Below are positions 1-7,965 of a stretch of 27,846 bases of DNA, one piece after another (position 1 is the stretch's first letter; every line of letters begins with the position of its first letter). Source of the DNA: JBKCHH01 sp046302855 (GTDB taxonomy: Bacteria > Pseudomonadota > Alphaproteobacteria > Rickettsiales > UBA8987); NCBI GenBank assembly GCA_046302855.1, contig JBKCHH010000072.1, positions 1 through 27,846 of the forward strand, written 5' to 3'. The position numbers were made by a program, and so were the translations under genes. A model generated the notes under the pieces. The model searched no databases. It saw only the letters and a program-made list of their open reading frames with translations, and was not told where the DNA came from.

Positions 1-127
1 TAATTAAACCTTCTAGCTAAGTCTTCGCAAAAATTATTCACTTCCCATTCGAAAAATAGACCTCTTTTATAACCTAAGCAATTTCCTAAAACAAAATCTT
101 TGAAAAATGCCCGCCCCCACTGCCCCT
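1..127 (-). other. Unexplained open stretch at the left edge, minus strand
   Basis: Reading the minus strand from about 127 down to the edge, one frame stays open for about 41 codons and contains a protein-like segment (for example the run GYKRGLFFEWEV), but there is no ATG and an in-frame stop lies just upstream, inside the hairpin at 108-156. It could be the tail of a broken gene, part of a dispersed repeat, or chance. I do not recognise it and assign no function. Confidence 0.15.
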
Positions 128-156
128 ATTTGCCTTCGGCAAATTAGGGGCGGGCA
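108..156 (-). terminator. GC-rich hairpin, probable terminator of nrdA/SieB-like transcript
   Basis: The arm TGCCCGCCCC (108-117) pairs exactly with GGGGCGGGCA (147-156). An inner stem near the tip pairs TTTGCC (129-134) with GGCAAA (138-143) around the small loop TTC. Bases 118-126 on the left side are extra and contain a second CCCC, which gives an alternative pairing register. In the minus-strand RNA the stem is followed by five U (plus-strand A at 103-107), as in rho-independent terminators. It lies about 85 bases past the stop of the SieB-like gene. The interrupted arm also resembles a small palindromic repeat, so a repeat element acting as a terminator is possible. Confidence 0.5.
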
Positions 157-241
157 TATAATTTTTCTTCAAAAAATTATTAAGTAAAAATTATTCAAAA
201 ATGCTTTTAAATCAATGGAATAAATAAAAAAATACTTATAG

Positions 242-832
242 TTATGCAAAAAGTTTATGTGAATTTTGTATAGATCTAAAAGATTGCTCAATCTCCTTAT
301 AATCAAATTTTTCAATAAGTTTAGGTATATGATTCCATATATGATTTTGAACAGTATGAGGCCATTCGTACGGATGTCCGGGACCTACTAGTACCCGATT
401 TAAGTGATGTTTATTAAAAAGTGTGTTCACATAACCATCATAAATAGAAAGATGTACAGTTTTCTGATTCCTTGTATAGCAGTAAATCAAAATTGAAGCT
501 TCAGGAACCGATAAGCTTTCGAGTTCTTTTATAGATTTGTTAATCCTTTCTTCGCTAATTCTTTTGTCCTTTTTTTTCTTTCTAAAATCGCTTGCCAATT
601 TACCTATAGAAGATAGTAAGTTTATAACCAATAATATTATGGCAAATAAGAAAACGAAGCCTATGCAAGGTTTGTATTCTTCAGCAATATTTTTTAAACT
701 GAATAGTTCTAAATATTTGTCTGGGCAAAATAAAAGAAATCCAGAAAAAATGGCTACCACATTCCACCATTTTAATGGTAGTTGTTTTATTGCATCTAAT
801 ATTTTTGCAAAATCTACTGGCAAGCCAAGCAT
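242..832 (-). CDS. SieB-like superinfection-exclusion family membrane protein
   Basis: This is a 196-residue protein with two predicted membrane helices (about residues 23-37 and 56-76), a short loop between them, a very basic stretch after the second helix (84-90, RKKKKDK) and a soluble C-terminal part of about 110 residues. The motif around the first helix exit (GFLLFCPDKYLELF) and the EEYKPCIGFVFL segment resemble the SieB family (Pfam SieB), known from prophages of enteric bacteria where SieB aborts infection by some phages; homologues of unknown role occur widely on chromosomes. The start codon lies inside the last codons of nrdA, overlapping it by 19 bases in another frame, so translation may be coupled. 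No phage genes surround it, so a defence role is inference. It could simply be a membrane protein of this family with another job. Confidence 0.6.
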   Translation of the reverse strand: MLGLPVDFAKILDAIKQLPLKWWNVVAIFSGFLLFCPDKYLELFSLKNIAEEYKPCIGFVFLFAIILLVINLLSSIGKLASDFRKKKKDKRISEERINKSIKELESLSVPEASILIYCYTRNQKTVHLSIYDGYVNTLFNKHHLNRVLVGPGHPYEWPHTVQNHIWNHIPKLIEKFDYKEIEQSFRSIQNSHKLFA

Positions 833-2751
833 TCATCATACTTACTTTCTGATTTTTCGTAATTTTTATCAAAGTTAGTAGCGTGCAAAGAATCGCTAAT
901 TAGCTTTGGTTCTAGTGGAATTTCAAGCTGTTCAATATCTTTGTTTACCACCTTGTGCGAAACTTTTTCTGCCCTTTGTAGAGAGGTTGAACGGCAGTAG
1001 TAAAGGCTTTTTACCCCCTTTTTCCACGCCATCATATGCACATCGTGCAGTTGTTTTTTGTGAACATCGGCTGGCATAAACAGGTTTAGCGATTGGGCTT
1101 GGGTAATATAAGGGGTTCTATCGGCCGCATGCTCTACCAACCAGAACTGATCAATTTCATTGGCGGTTTTAAATACATCCTTTTCATCCTTGCTTAAAAA
1201 GCCTAGCTCTTGCACAGAACCTTCATGGGTGGCAACAAAAGACCAGATTTCATCAGTATCTTGCCCCTTTTCCCTTAGCAGATTTTTTAGGTGCTTGTTG
1301 CGAACTGCAAATGAGCCAGTGAGTGTCTTTTGCGTAAACACATTGGCAGCATATGGCTCAATGCCGGGCGATGAATTTCCACAGATTACAGAAATTGAAG
1401 CAGTTGGGGCAATAGCGGTTTTGTTAGAAAAGCGTTGCATAACACCCGCCTCTTCAGCATCTGGGCAGGCACCCTTTTCAAGTGCTAAATCGAAAGATGC
1501 TTTTTCGGTCTGCTGGTGGATTCTATCAAAAATTTTCTTGTTCCACACTTTTGCCATTACAGATTCCATAGGAATCATTTTAGATTGCAAAAATGAGTGA
1601 AAGCCCATAACGCCTAATCCCACGCTTCTTTCACGGTAAGCAGAATAGGTTGCCTGCTCCATACCGGGGTAATTGGTATCAATAAAATCTTGCAGAACAT
1701 TATCTAAAAACCGCATTACATCTGGAATAAAATCATCATCACCCGCCCACTCTTCATAATATTCTAGGTTTAGGGAAGATAGGCAACATACAGCTGTTCT
1801 AACCTTGCCTAGGTGATCAACCCCAGTTGGTAAGGTAATTTCGCTACATAGGTTAGAGGTTTTTACCAGTAGCCCCAGTTTTTTGTGATGTTCAGGGATA
1901 GCCTTATTCACATTATCTATAAACAAAATGTATGGCTCGCCGGTTTCAATTCTGGAGGTTAAAAGTTTTATCCATAAATCCCTAGCATTCATTACATGAA
2001 TTACCTGCCCAGTTTTGGGGGATTTTAATTCCCAAGGCAAATCTTTTTCCACCGCATTCATAAAGGCATCATTTACCACTACGCCGTGGTGAATGTTTAG
2101 AGCCTTGCGGTTAGGGTCGCCACCTGTTGGTTTGCGGATTTCTATAAACTCCTCAATTTCTGGATGCCAAACTGGCAAATAAACAGCAGAAGAGCCTCTG
2201 CGAAGTGAGCCTTGCGAAATGGCAAGGGTTAGAGAATCTTGCACCCGCATAAATGGCACCACGCCAGAGGTTTTACCATTGCCCCGCACTGTTTCACCAA
2301 TGGAGCGAAGATTGCCCCAGTAGCTACCAATGCCACCCCCACGAGAAGCTAGCCAAACATTCTCCATCCACAAATTAACGATGCCATTTAGGCTATCTTC
2401 CGTTTCATTCAAAAAGCAAGAAATTGGTAAGCCACGGTTAGTGCCGCCGTTAGAAAGAATGGGCGTGGCAGGCATAAACCACATTTTAGAAATATAGTCA
2501 TAGATTCTATTGGCGTGGGCTTCATCATCTGCATAAGCCTTCGCCACACGGGCGAACATATCTTGAAAAGATTCATTTGGCATTAAATACCTATCTTGAA
2601 GCACCGCCTTGCCGAAATCGGTAAGCAGAGCATCTTTATTTGAATCTATATTGATTTTAAAATTCATCTTCGTCTTTTTATTCTCTGGTTTATTTTCTAA
2701 TTTGAAGGGTATCACCTTTTCTTTATTTTTGATAGTGTTTGCTACTTGCAT
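814..2751 (-). CDS. nrdA: Class I ribonucleoside-diphosphate reductase, alpha (large) subunit
   Basis: NrdA reduces ribonucleoside diphosphates to deoxyribonucleotides in the cytosol with a radical-carrying NrdB partner. The 645-residue product keeps the catalytic set: C112 in SCFLNETEDS, N300/C302/E304 in NLCSEI, C322 as the second active-site thiol, a YY pair in KSLYYCRS for the radical path, and the C-terminal redox pair C641/C644 in ECLACQ. C112 corresponds to C225 of E. coli NrdA, so about 110 N-terminal residues are missing; this is the ATP-cone that mediates dATP inhibition. The N-terminal 40 residues are lysine- and asparagine-rich and unconserved in look; an in-frame ATG at codon 29 (position 2667) is an alternative start, and neither start has a clear ribosome site. 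nrdB is not in the window. The SieB-like gene follows with overlap. Confidence 0.95.
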   Translation of the reverse strand: MQVANTIKNKEKVIPFKLENKPENKKTKMNFKINIDSNKDALLTDFGKAVLQDRYLMPNESFQDMFARVAKAYADDEAHANRIYDYISKMWFMPATPILSNGGTNRGLPISCFLNETEDSLNGIVNLWMENVWLASRGGGIGSYWGNLRSIGETVRGNGKTSGVVPFMRVQDSLTLAISQGSLRRGSSAVYLPVWHPEIEEFIEIRKPTGGDPNRKALNIHHGVVVNDAFMNAVEKDLPWELKSPKTGQVIHVMNARDLWIKLLTSRIETGEPYILFIDNVNKAIPEHHKKLGLLVKTSNLCSEITLPTGVDHLGKVRTAVCCLSSLNLEYYEEWAGDDDFIPDVMRFLDNVLQDFIDTNYPGMEQATYSAYRERSVGLGVMGFHSFLQSKMIPMESVMAKVWNKKIFDRIHQQTEKASFDLALEKGACPDAEEAGVMQRFSNKTAIAPTASISVICGNSSPGIEPYAANVFTQKTLTGSFAVRNKHLKNLLREKGQDTDEIWSFVATHEGSVQELGFLSKDEKDVFKTANEIDQFWLVEHAADRTPYITQAQSLNLFMPADVHKKQLHDVHMMAWKKGVKSLYYCRSTSLQRAEKVSHKVVNKDIEQLEIPLEPKLISDSLHATNFDKNYEKSESKYDECLACQ

Positions 2752-2885
2752 ATGGTGAGTTTTAAGGTTTAATTCAAGCTATTTTTTATAATTTTATTAA
2801 CTCTTTTTTATAAGCTATCTGCTTGATAATAAAGAATAAACAATCCAAAAAACACTAGAGCATATTTTGTTTTTGTTATAGGTTA

Positions 2886-2914
2886 AATAAAGCCCATTTT
2901 TTTTATTTAGTCAA
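2886..2914 (-). promoter_or_regulatory. Candidate sigma70 promoter for nrdA
   Basis: On the minus strand TTGACT (plus 2909-2914) is followed after 17 bases by TTTATT (plus 2886-2891), a good -35 with a weak -10. It would give a leader of roughly 130 bases before nrdA. The region is very A+T-rich, so chance matches are expected. I saw no convincing pair of NrdR boxes. Confidence 0.35.
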
Positions 2915-2984
2915 CCACATCTTGTAGTTTTTTATAAAATTATTTCAATATATAGTAATTTACTGGTGTTTTATAGGGTGTGAA

Positions 2985-3010
2985 TAAAAAAAGGCCCCGG
3001 AAAGGGGCCT
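2985..3010 (-). terminator. Rho-independent terminator of the 99-residue gene
   Basis: AGGCCCC (2992-2998) pairs perfectly with GGGGCCT (3004-3010) across the loop GGAAA. On the minus strand the stem is followed by a run of U (plus-strand A from 2986 to 2992), while the plus-strand side lacks a T-run. It lies about 28 bases past the stop of the gene at 3038-3337. It is the cleanest intrinsic terminator in the window and supports that gene being transcribed on the minus strand. Confidence 0.85.
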
Positions 3011-3037
3011 AAAAAGTGGATGGTGGACATCCTAACG

Positions 3038-3337
3038 TTAATGCTGTTGAAGCTGTCGGTGCGTAACCCTTGTGGGGTGGCCGAACACGTCGCCAAAAGA
3101 TCCTTTAAGAAATCTCCTTGAGATATTCTTTGGCTTTAAGGCATCTCTGTTTAAGACTTTCCACCTTTTTGACTCCTTCGCTAAGAGGTGTAAAACCCTT
3201 GCTCGGGAGACAATACCTAGCAGAGCCATAAAATCCTTGCGGCTCAAACCATCAGCCTTGATTGCCACCCTAATCATGGAGATCAGGTCGGCAACTGACT
3301 TTTTTGGTTCCTCGGCAGTTGACTTTGTTGGTTCCAT
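3038..3337 (-). CDS. Hypothetical 99-residue basic protein
   Basis: I do not recognise this protein. It has a charged N-terminus (residues 1-13), a probable helical middle (SVADLISMIRVAIKADGL, then KDFMALLGIVSRARVLHLLA), and a basic C-terminal third rich in K, R and H; there is no signal peptide or membrane segment. The helix-then-basic layout would suit a small nucleic-acid-binding protein, but this is inference only. A terminator with perfect stem follows it, and an inverted repeat lies about 50 bases upstream of the start. There is no obvious Shine-Dalgarno sequence. G+C over 3061-3340 is about 47% by hand count, higher than two 60-base lines sampled in other genes (42% and 37%), which may mark transfer. 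The opposite strand is also open for 94 codons, so the strand choice rests on the terminator. Confidence 0.55.
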   Translation of the reverse strand: MEPTKSTAEEPKKSVADLISMIRVAIKADGLSRKDFMALLGIVSRARVLHLLAKESKRWKVLNRDALKPKNISRRFLKGSFGDVFGHPTRVTHRQLQQH

Positions 3338-3385
3338 GAGAACGTTAAAAATGTAGGCAACCGCAGTTTAGTAGAGAGAGAGTTG

Positions 3386-3402
3386 TCAATATAAAATATT
3401 GA
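3386..3402. promoter_or_regulatory. Perfect inverted repeat upstream of the 99-residue gene
   Basis: TCAATAT (3386-3392) and ATATTGA (3396-3402) form a perfect dyad around AAA. On the minus strand it overlaps a TTGACA hexamer (plus 3384-3389) that resembles a -35 box, although no well-spaced -10 was found. It could be an operator. A+T richness makes chance possible. Confidence 0.25.
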
Positions 3403-3482
3403 TTTCACTTAAGAAAAATTGTGGCTTTTAACCAAATTTTAATATATTGCCCCAAAAAAACCGGTTTTGTTATGAGATAAAA

Positions 3483-3603
3483 GTCATTGCGATGAGCTTT
3501 AGCGAAGAAGCAATCCATAAACAAGGCAGAGCTTGGGCATTAGCTATTTGTTCAAGAAAAACCATTTTTGTGGATTGCTTCGCCAAAAATGGCTCGCAAT
3601 GAC
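3483..3603. repeat. Palindromic dispersed repeat, copy 1
   Basis: The left arm (3483-3517) begins GTCATTGCGATGAGC and ends AGCAATCCA. The right arm (3571-3603) is its imperfect reverse complement, beginning TGGATTGCTTCGCC and ending GCTCGCAATGAC. A second copy with the same arm ends lies at 22444-22547. Elements with GTCATTGCGAG ends and CAATCC inner arms are dispersed in many bacterial genomes. This copy lies past the 3' end of rpoC in a 404-base stretch without a gene (3338-3741). Confidence 0.8.
3557..3592 (-). terminator. Candidate terminator of the secE-rpoC operon inside the palindromic repeat
   Basis: On the minus strand CCATTTTTG (plus 3584-3592) pairs perfectly with CAAAAATGG (plus 3562-3570) around a 13-base loop and is followed by UUUUUC (plus 3556-3561). 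It lies about 150 bases past the rpoC stop and is formed by the right arm of the palindromic repeat plus the adjacent spacer. No better terminator was seen between rpoC and the next gene. Confidence 0.5.
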
Positions 3604-3669
3604 GATGGGAGCCAGTTTAGATTGCTTTTCTCTTCAATAGCAATGACGGTGGGAGCCAGTTTGGATTGT
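3596..3669. repeat. Pair of 30-base direct repeats containing GGGAGCCAGTTT
   Basis: Positions 3596-3625 and 3640-3669 agree at 27 of 30 bases (core TGGGAGCCAGTTT between GCAATGACG and GATTG). The first copy starts with the end of the palindromic repeat. A third, more degenerate version follows at about 3693-3723. Together they look like partial or nested copies of repeat ends accumulated beside rpoC. Confidence 0.7.
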
Positions 3670-3741
3670 CTAATCAACTTTCAGCCTCGCTCGCCAATGA
3701 TGGTTGGAGGCAGAAATGACGGCAAAAATAGCAAAAACTAC

Positions 3742-6700
3742 TTAAGCAACTTGCTTTTCAACCTTATTGATTTCTCTTTCCTCTTCCTCTAGCTCTTTTT
3801 GCTGTCTGGCAAGAATAGATTCATCGCGTAGCTTGGCTTCTTTTTTCACCTTGCGAAGGTAAGCGCCGGTTCCAACTGGAATTAACCTGCCCACAATCAC
3901 ATTTTCTTTTAAGCCAGTTAGATAATCTTCCGCTCCGGCAAGGGCAGCTTCAGAAAGCACTCTAGTGGTTTCTTGGAAAGAGGCTGATGAAATAAAGGAT
4001 TTGGTTTGAAGTGATGCCTTAGTAATCCCCTGTAAAACTGGGGAAGCGTTGGCAGGCTTCATATTTTCCTTTATAGCACGATGGTTTTCTTTAACTAAAT
4101 CATCCCTATCCACCTGTTCACCTTGTAGGAAGGTGGTTTCACCAGGTTCAGTAATTTCAACTTTTTTCAGCATTTGACGGATAATTATTTCAATATGCTT
4201 GTTATTTAGTGAAACACCTTGAAGCCTATAAACCGCCTGCACTTCGCTGGTTAAGTAGTGGGTTAATGCCTCTACGCCTAAAATGCGTAAAATATCGTGA
4301 GGAGCTGGGTTGCCTTCCATTAGAATATCACCTTTGGAAACAAAATCCCCTTCGTTTACAATAACGGTTTTGCCCTTTGGAATAACATATTCTACTGGCT
4401 CAACCCCTTCTTTTTTAGGTTTTAGAACTAGTCTGGTTTTGTTTTTAAAGTCTTTACCAAATTCTATTACCCCATCAAAATCAGCTAAAATAGCCACATC
4501 TTTTGGTTTTCTTGCTTCAAATAGATCAGCAACCCTTGGTAAGCCACCAGTAATATCTTTGTTTTTGCTAGATTCTTTTGGAATTCTAGCCAAAATATCA
4601 CCCGCCTCAACCGATTGATCTTCATCTACAATTAGCACAGAGCCAGCTGGTAGAAAGTATCTAGCCTCAAGTTTGTTATCAGAAACTACTGCTTCACCTT
4701 TTTTATCTTTTAAGGTGATGCGTGGTTTTAAATCTAGTTTCTTTTTGTTTTGCTTCCAGTCGATAACTACGGTTGAAACAAGCCCCGTTTGCTCATTAAT
4801 TTTTTTAGAAACAGAAAGCCCCTCGATTAGGTCTTTATAAACCACTTGACCAGATTTTTCGGTAATTACTGGAATGGTGTAGGGATCCCACTCTGCAATC
4901 TGTTGCCCAGCTTTTACGCTAGCACCATCTGCTACTAGAATGTTAGCACCAAATGGCACTTTAGATTTTGAAAGTTCTCTGCCTTTTTTATCCACCACCT
5001 TAACTTCGCAGTTTCTAGAAATTACCACAAACCTACCTTCTTTATTTTTTAGAAGGTTGCCGTTTACAATTTCTAAATTTCCGTTGTGAGAAGCCTCAAC
5101 AGCAGATTTTTCTTTGCTACCAGTTGCTGCACCACCAATGTGGAAGGTTCTCATTGTAAGCTGAGTTCCCGGTTCCCCAATTGATTGAGCCGCAATAATG
5201 CCAACCGCTTCGCCCACATTTACAATGTAGCCAGAAGATAGGTCTTTACCATAGCATTTTACGCAGATGCCGAAATCATTTTCGCAGGTAGTAACAGATC
5301 TAATTTTCACCTCTTCGATATTGGCTAGTTCAATATCGCGGATATGTTTGTGGGTAATCATTTCACCAGACTTTACTATTACCTTATTATTTTCTGGATT
5401 AATAATATCAGCCACAGTGCATCTGCCTTCAATTTTTTGAGCAAGGGATTCAATTAAATCTGCCCCATCAAATTCAGAGCGAACTAGAATACCGTTTTTA
5501 GTTCCGCAGTCATCATTAGTAATAAAGGCATCTTGAGCCACATCCACCAGCCTTCTAGTTAGATAGCCAGAGTTAGCAGTTTTTAGAGCCGTATCTGCCA
5601 AACCTTTTCTAGCGCCATGGCTAGAGTTAAAGTATTCAAGCACATTTAGCCCTTCTTTAAAGTTAGAGATAATTGGCGTTTCGATAATTTCACCACTTGG
5701 TTTTGCCATTAGCCCACGCATAGCAGCTAGCTGCTTAATTTGCGTTACTGAACCCCTAGCACCACTATCTGCCATCATATAGATAGAGTTTACGCCAAGC
5801 TGACCTTTTTTCTTTTCGCCCACTTGAACTTCACCCTTCATATAACGCATCATGTCGTTAGTAACCCTATCGGTACAGTGCGACCAAGAATCCACCACCT
5901 TGTTATATTTTTCTTTACGGGTAATTAGCCCTTCAGAATATTGCTTTTCAAATTTCTCCACCTCTTTTAAGGTTTCAGAAATATGCTTTTGCTTGCTTTC
6001 TGGAACGATAATATCATCTTTACCAAAAGAAATGCCAGCTTTACAAGCGTGCTTAAAGCCAAGAGCCATAGACTTATCGGCAAAAATTACCGTATTTTTT
6101 GGCCCACAAACTGTGTAGATTTTTTCTAGCACATTTGAAATTTCTTTTTTAGTAAGGATTTTATTAATAATTTCAAACTTTACATTAAAACCTTTTGGTA
6201 AAAGCTCTGAGATTAATGCTCTGCCAGGTGTTGTATCTACAATTTCTACAATTTCTCTACCTTCAGAATCGGTATCGTAATAGCGATACTTAATTTTGGA
6301 ATGTAAAGTTACAGATTTTGATTCAATAGCATGTTCTATTTCACCTATTTTACCAAACACCATGCCCTCGCCCTTTTCACCATCAAAAATAAGTGATAGG
6401 TAATACAAACCCAAAACTATATCTTGTGATGGCACAATAACTGGCTTGCCTGAAGCAGGAGAAAGAATGTTGTTAGTGGACATCATCAAGGTTCTAGCCT
6501 CAATTTGGCTTTCTAAGGAAAGTGGTACATGCACGGCCATTTGGTCACCATCGAAATCTGCGTTAAAGGCAGAACAAACAAGGGGATGCAAGCGAATTGC
6601 CTTGCCTTCAATTAGCAAGGGTTCAAAAGCCTGAATACCAAGTCTGTGCAAGGTTGGAGCACGGTTTAAAAGAACTGGATGTTCCATTATAACCTCATCC

Positions 6701-7941
6701 AAAATATCCCACACTTCTGGTCTTTTTGTTTCAACCATCTTTTTGGCTACCTTAATGGTATTAGCAAAACCATACATTTCTAGCTTGCCGTAAATAAAAG
6801 GTTTGAAAAGCTCTAGAGCCATTTCTTTTGGCAAGCCACATTGATGCAGTTTTAATTCAGGACCCACGGTTACTACTGAACGGCCAGAGTAATCCACCCT
6901 TTTGCCAAGTAGGTTTTGGCGGAATCTTCCCTGTTTACCTTTAAGCATATCGCTTAGAGATTTAAATGGGCGTTTGTTAGCATCTTTTATTACGCGACCC
7001 CTTCTGCCGTTATCGAACAGGGCATCTACCGATTCCTGCAACATTCTTTTTTCGTTGCGGATAATTATATCTGGGGCGTTAAGAGTAATTAGCCTTCTTA
7101 AGCGGTTATTACGGTTTATTACCCTTCTGTATAAATCGTTTAAATCAGAAGTTGCAAACCTGCCACCATCTAGTGGAACAAGTGGGCGAAGTTCTGGCGG
7201 AATAACTGGCAAAACATCTAACACCATATGTTCTGGCTTATTGCCAGAATCAATAAAGCTATTGATAATTTTTAGGCGTTTGATAATTTTTTTGCGTTTT
7301 AATTCAGAATTTGTGCTTTTTAGTTCTGCTTTTAAAAGCTCTTTTTCCTCTACAAGGTTTACTTTTTTTAGAAGCTCTTTAATAGCTTCAGCCCCAATTA
7401 GAGCGGTAAAGCTATCATCACCGTATTCTTCTTTAGCATTGTAATAATCTTCTTCGCTTAGAATTTGCCCAGCTTCAAATGGAGTTAAGCCAGGTTCAGT
7501 TACAATATAACTTTCAAAGTATAAAACCTTCTCAAGCCTTTTTACTTGAATATCTAGCAATGTTCCTATTTTCGAAGGAAGGATTTTTAAAAACCAAATG
7601 TGAACTATAGGTGAAGCCAAGTCTATATGACCCATTCTTTCTCTACGAACCTTTGCGGTGGTTACTTCTACGCCACATTTTTCACAAACAATGCCACGGT
7701 ATTTAATTCTTTTATATTTACCGCACAAACATTCATAATCTTTAATTGGACCAAAAATTCTAGCACAGAATAGACCGTCTCTTTCAGGTTTAAAGGTTCT
7801 ATAGTTGATAGTTTCTGGCTTTTTTACCTCACCAAATGACCAAGATTTTACCTTCTCTGGGCTTGCCAAAGAAATTTTAATAAAATCAAAATCTTGCGCC
7901 TGTTGACTTTGGTTAAAAAGAGATAGAACTTTTTTATCCAT
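3742..7941 (-). CDS. rpoC: DNA-directed RNA polymerase subunit beta'
   Basis: This is the catalytic largest subunit of RNA polymerase, 1399 residues, a usual length for alphaproteobacteria. The N-terminal zinc site is C71/C73/C86/C89 (CLCGKYK and CEKCG). The active-site loop NADFDGDQM carries the three Mg-binding aspartates D462/D464/D466. The second zinc cluster is formed by DDCGT and the later TTCEND and CVKCYG. The sequence starts with MDKKVLSLF, and the conserved SFGEV motif near residue 35 supports this start. It is the last gene of the operon, 24 bases after rpoB. rpsL, rpsG or fusA, which often follow, do not; repeat DNA and a candidate terminator lie downstream. Confidence 0.98.
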   Translation of the reverse strand: MDKKVLSLFNQSQQAQDFDFIKISLASPEKVKSWSFGEVKKPETINYRTFKPERDGLFCARIFGPIKDYECLCGKYKRIKYRGIVCEKCGVEVTTAKVRRERMGHIDLASPIVHIWFLKILPSKIGTLLDIQVKRLEKVLYFESYIVTEPGLTPFEAGQILSEEDYYNAKEEYGDDSFTALIGAEAIKELLKKVNLVEEKELLKAELKSTNSELKRKKIIKRLKIINSFIDSGNKPEHMVLDVLPVIPPELRPLVPLDGGRFATSDLNDLYRRVINRNNRLRRLITLNAPDIIIRNEKRMLQESVDALFDNGRRGRVIKDANKRPFKSLSDMLKGKQGRFRQNLLGKRVDYSGRSVVTVGPELKLHQCGLPKEMALELFKPFIYGKLEMYGFANTIKVAKKMVETKRPEVWDILDEVIMEHPVLLNRAPTLHRLGIQAFEPLLIEGKAIRLHPLVCSAFNADFDGDQMAVHVPLSLESQIEARTLMMSTNNILSPASGKPVIVPSQDIVLGLYYLSLIFDGEKGEGMVFGKIGEIEHAIESKSVTLHSKIKYRYYDTDSEGREIVEIVDTTPGRALISELLPKGFNVKFEIINKILTKKEISNVLEKIYTVCGPKNTVIFADKSMALGFKHACKAGISFGKDDIIVPESKQKHISETLKEVEKFEKQYSEGLITRKEKYNKVVDSWSHCTDRVTNDMMRYMKGEVQVGEKKKGQLGVNSIYMMADSGARGSVTQIKQLAAMRGLMAKPSGEIIETPIISNFKEGLNVLEYFNSSHGARKGLADTALKTANSGYLTRRLVDVAQDAFITNDDCGTKNGILVRSEFDGADLIESLAQKIEGRCTVADIINPENNKVIVKSGEMITHKHIRDIELANIEEVKIRSVTTCENDFGICVKCYGKDLSSGYIVNVGEAVGIIAAQSIGEPGTQLTMRTFHIGGAATGSKEKSAVEASHNGNLEIVNGNLLKNKEGRFVVISRNCEVKVVDKKGRELSKSKVPFGANILVADGASVKAGQQIAEWDPYTIPVITEKSGQVVYKDLIEGLSVSKKINEQTGLVSTVVIDWKQNKKKLDLKPRITLKDKKGEAVVSDNKLEARYFLPAGSVLIVDEDQSVEAGDILARIPKESSKNKDITGGLPRVADLFEARKPKDVAILADFDGVIEFGKDFKNKTRLVLKPKKEGVEPVEYVIPKGKTVIVNEGDFVSKGDILMEGNPAPHDILRILGVEALTHYLTSEVQAVYRLQGVSLNNKHIEIIIRQMLKKVEITEPGETTFLQGEQVDRDDLVKENHRAIKENMKPANASPVLQGITKASLQTKSFISSASFQETTRVLSEAALAGAEDYLTGLKENVIVGRLIPVGTGAYLRKVKKEAKLRDESILARQQKELEEEEREINKVEKQVA

Positions 7942-7965
7942 AAGAGTTGTGGGGGTTAAAGTTAA

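Noticed and set aside
2752..2985. NrdR boxes upstream of nrdA
   Set aside because: Only isolated half-matches such as ACACTAG were found, without the paired palindromic boxes expected.
3072..3356. 94-codon plus-strand frame opposite the 99-residue gene
   Set aside because: The nearby terminator works only for the minus strand, and the plus-strand product looks like an antisense shadow.
3483..3723. CRISPR array from the short repeats behind rpoC
   Set aside because: Repeats are few, unequal and palindromic, spacers are of irregular length, and no cas genes are present.
3568..3792. 74-codon plus-strand frame over the repeats and the end of rpoC
   Set aside because: It is composed of repeat sequence and antisense rpoC; no start signal or plausible protein.
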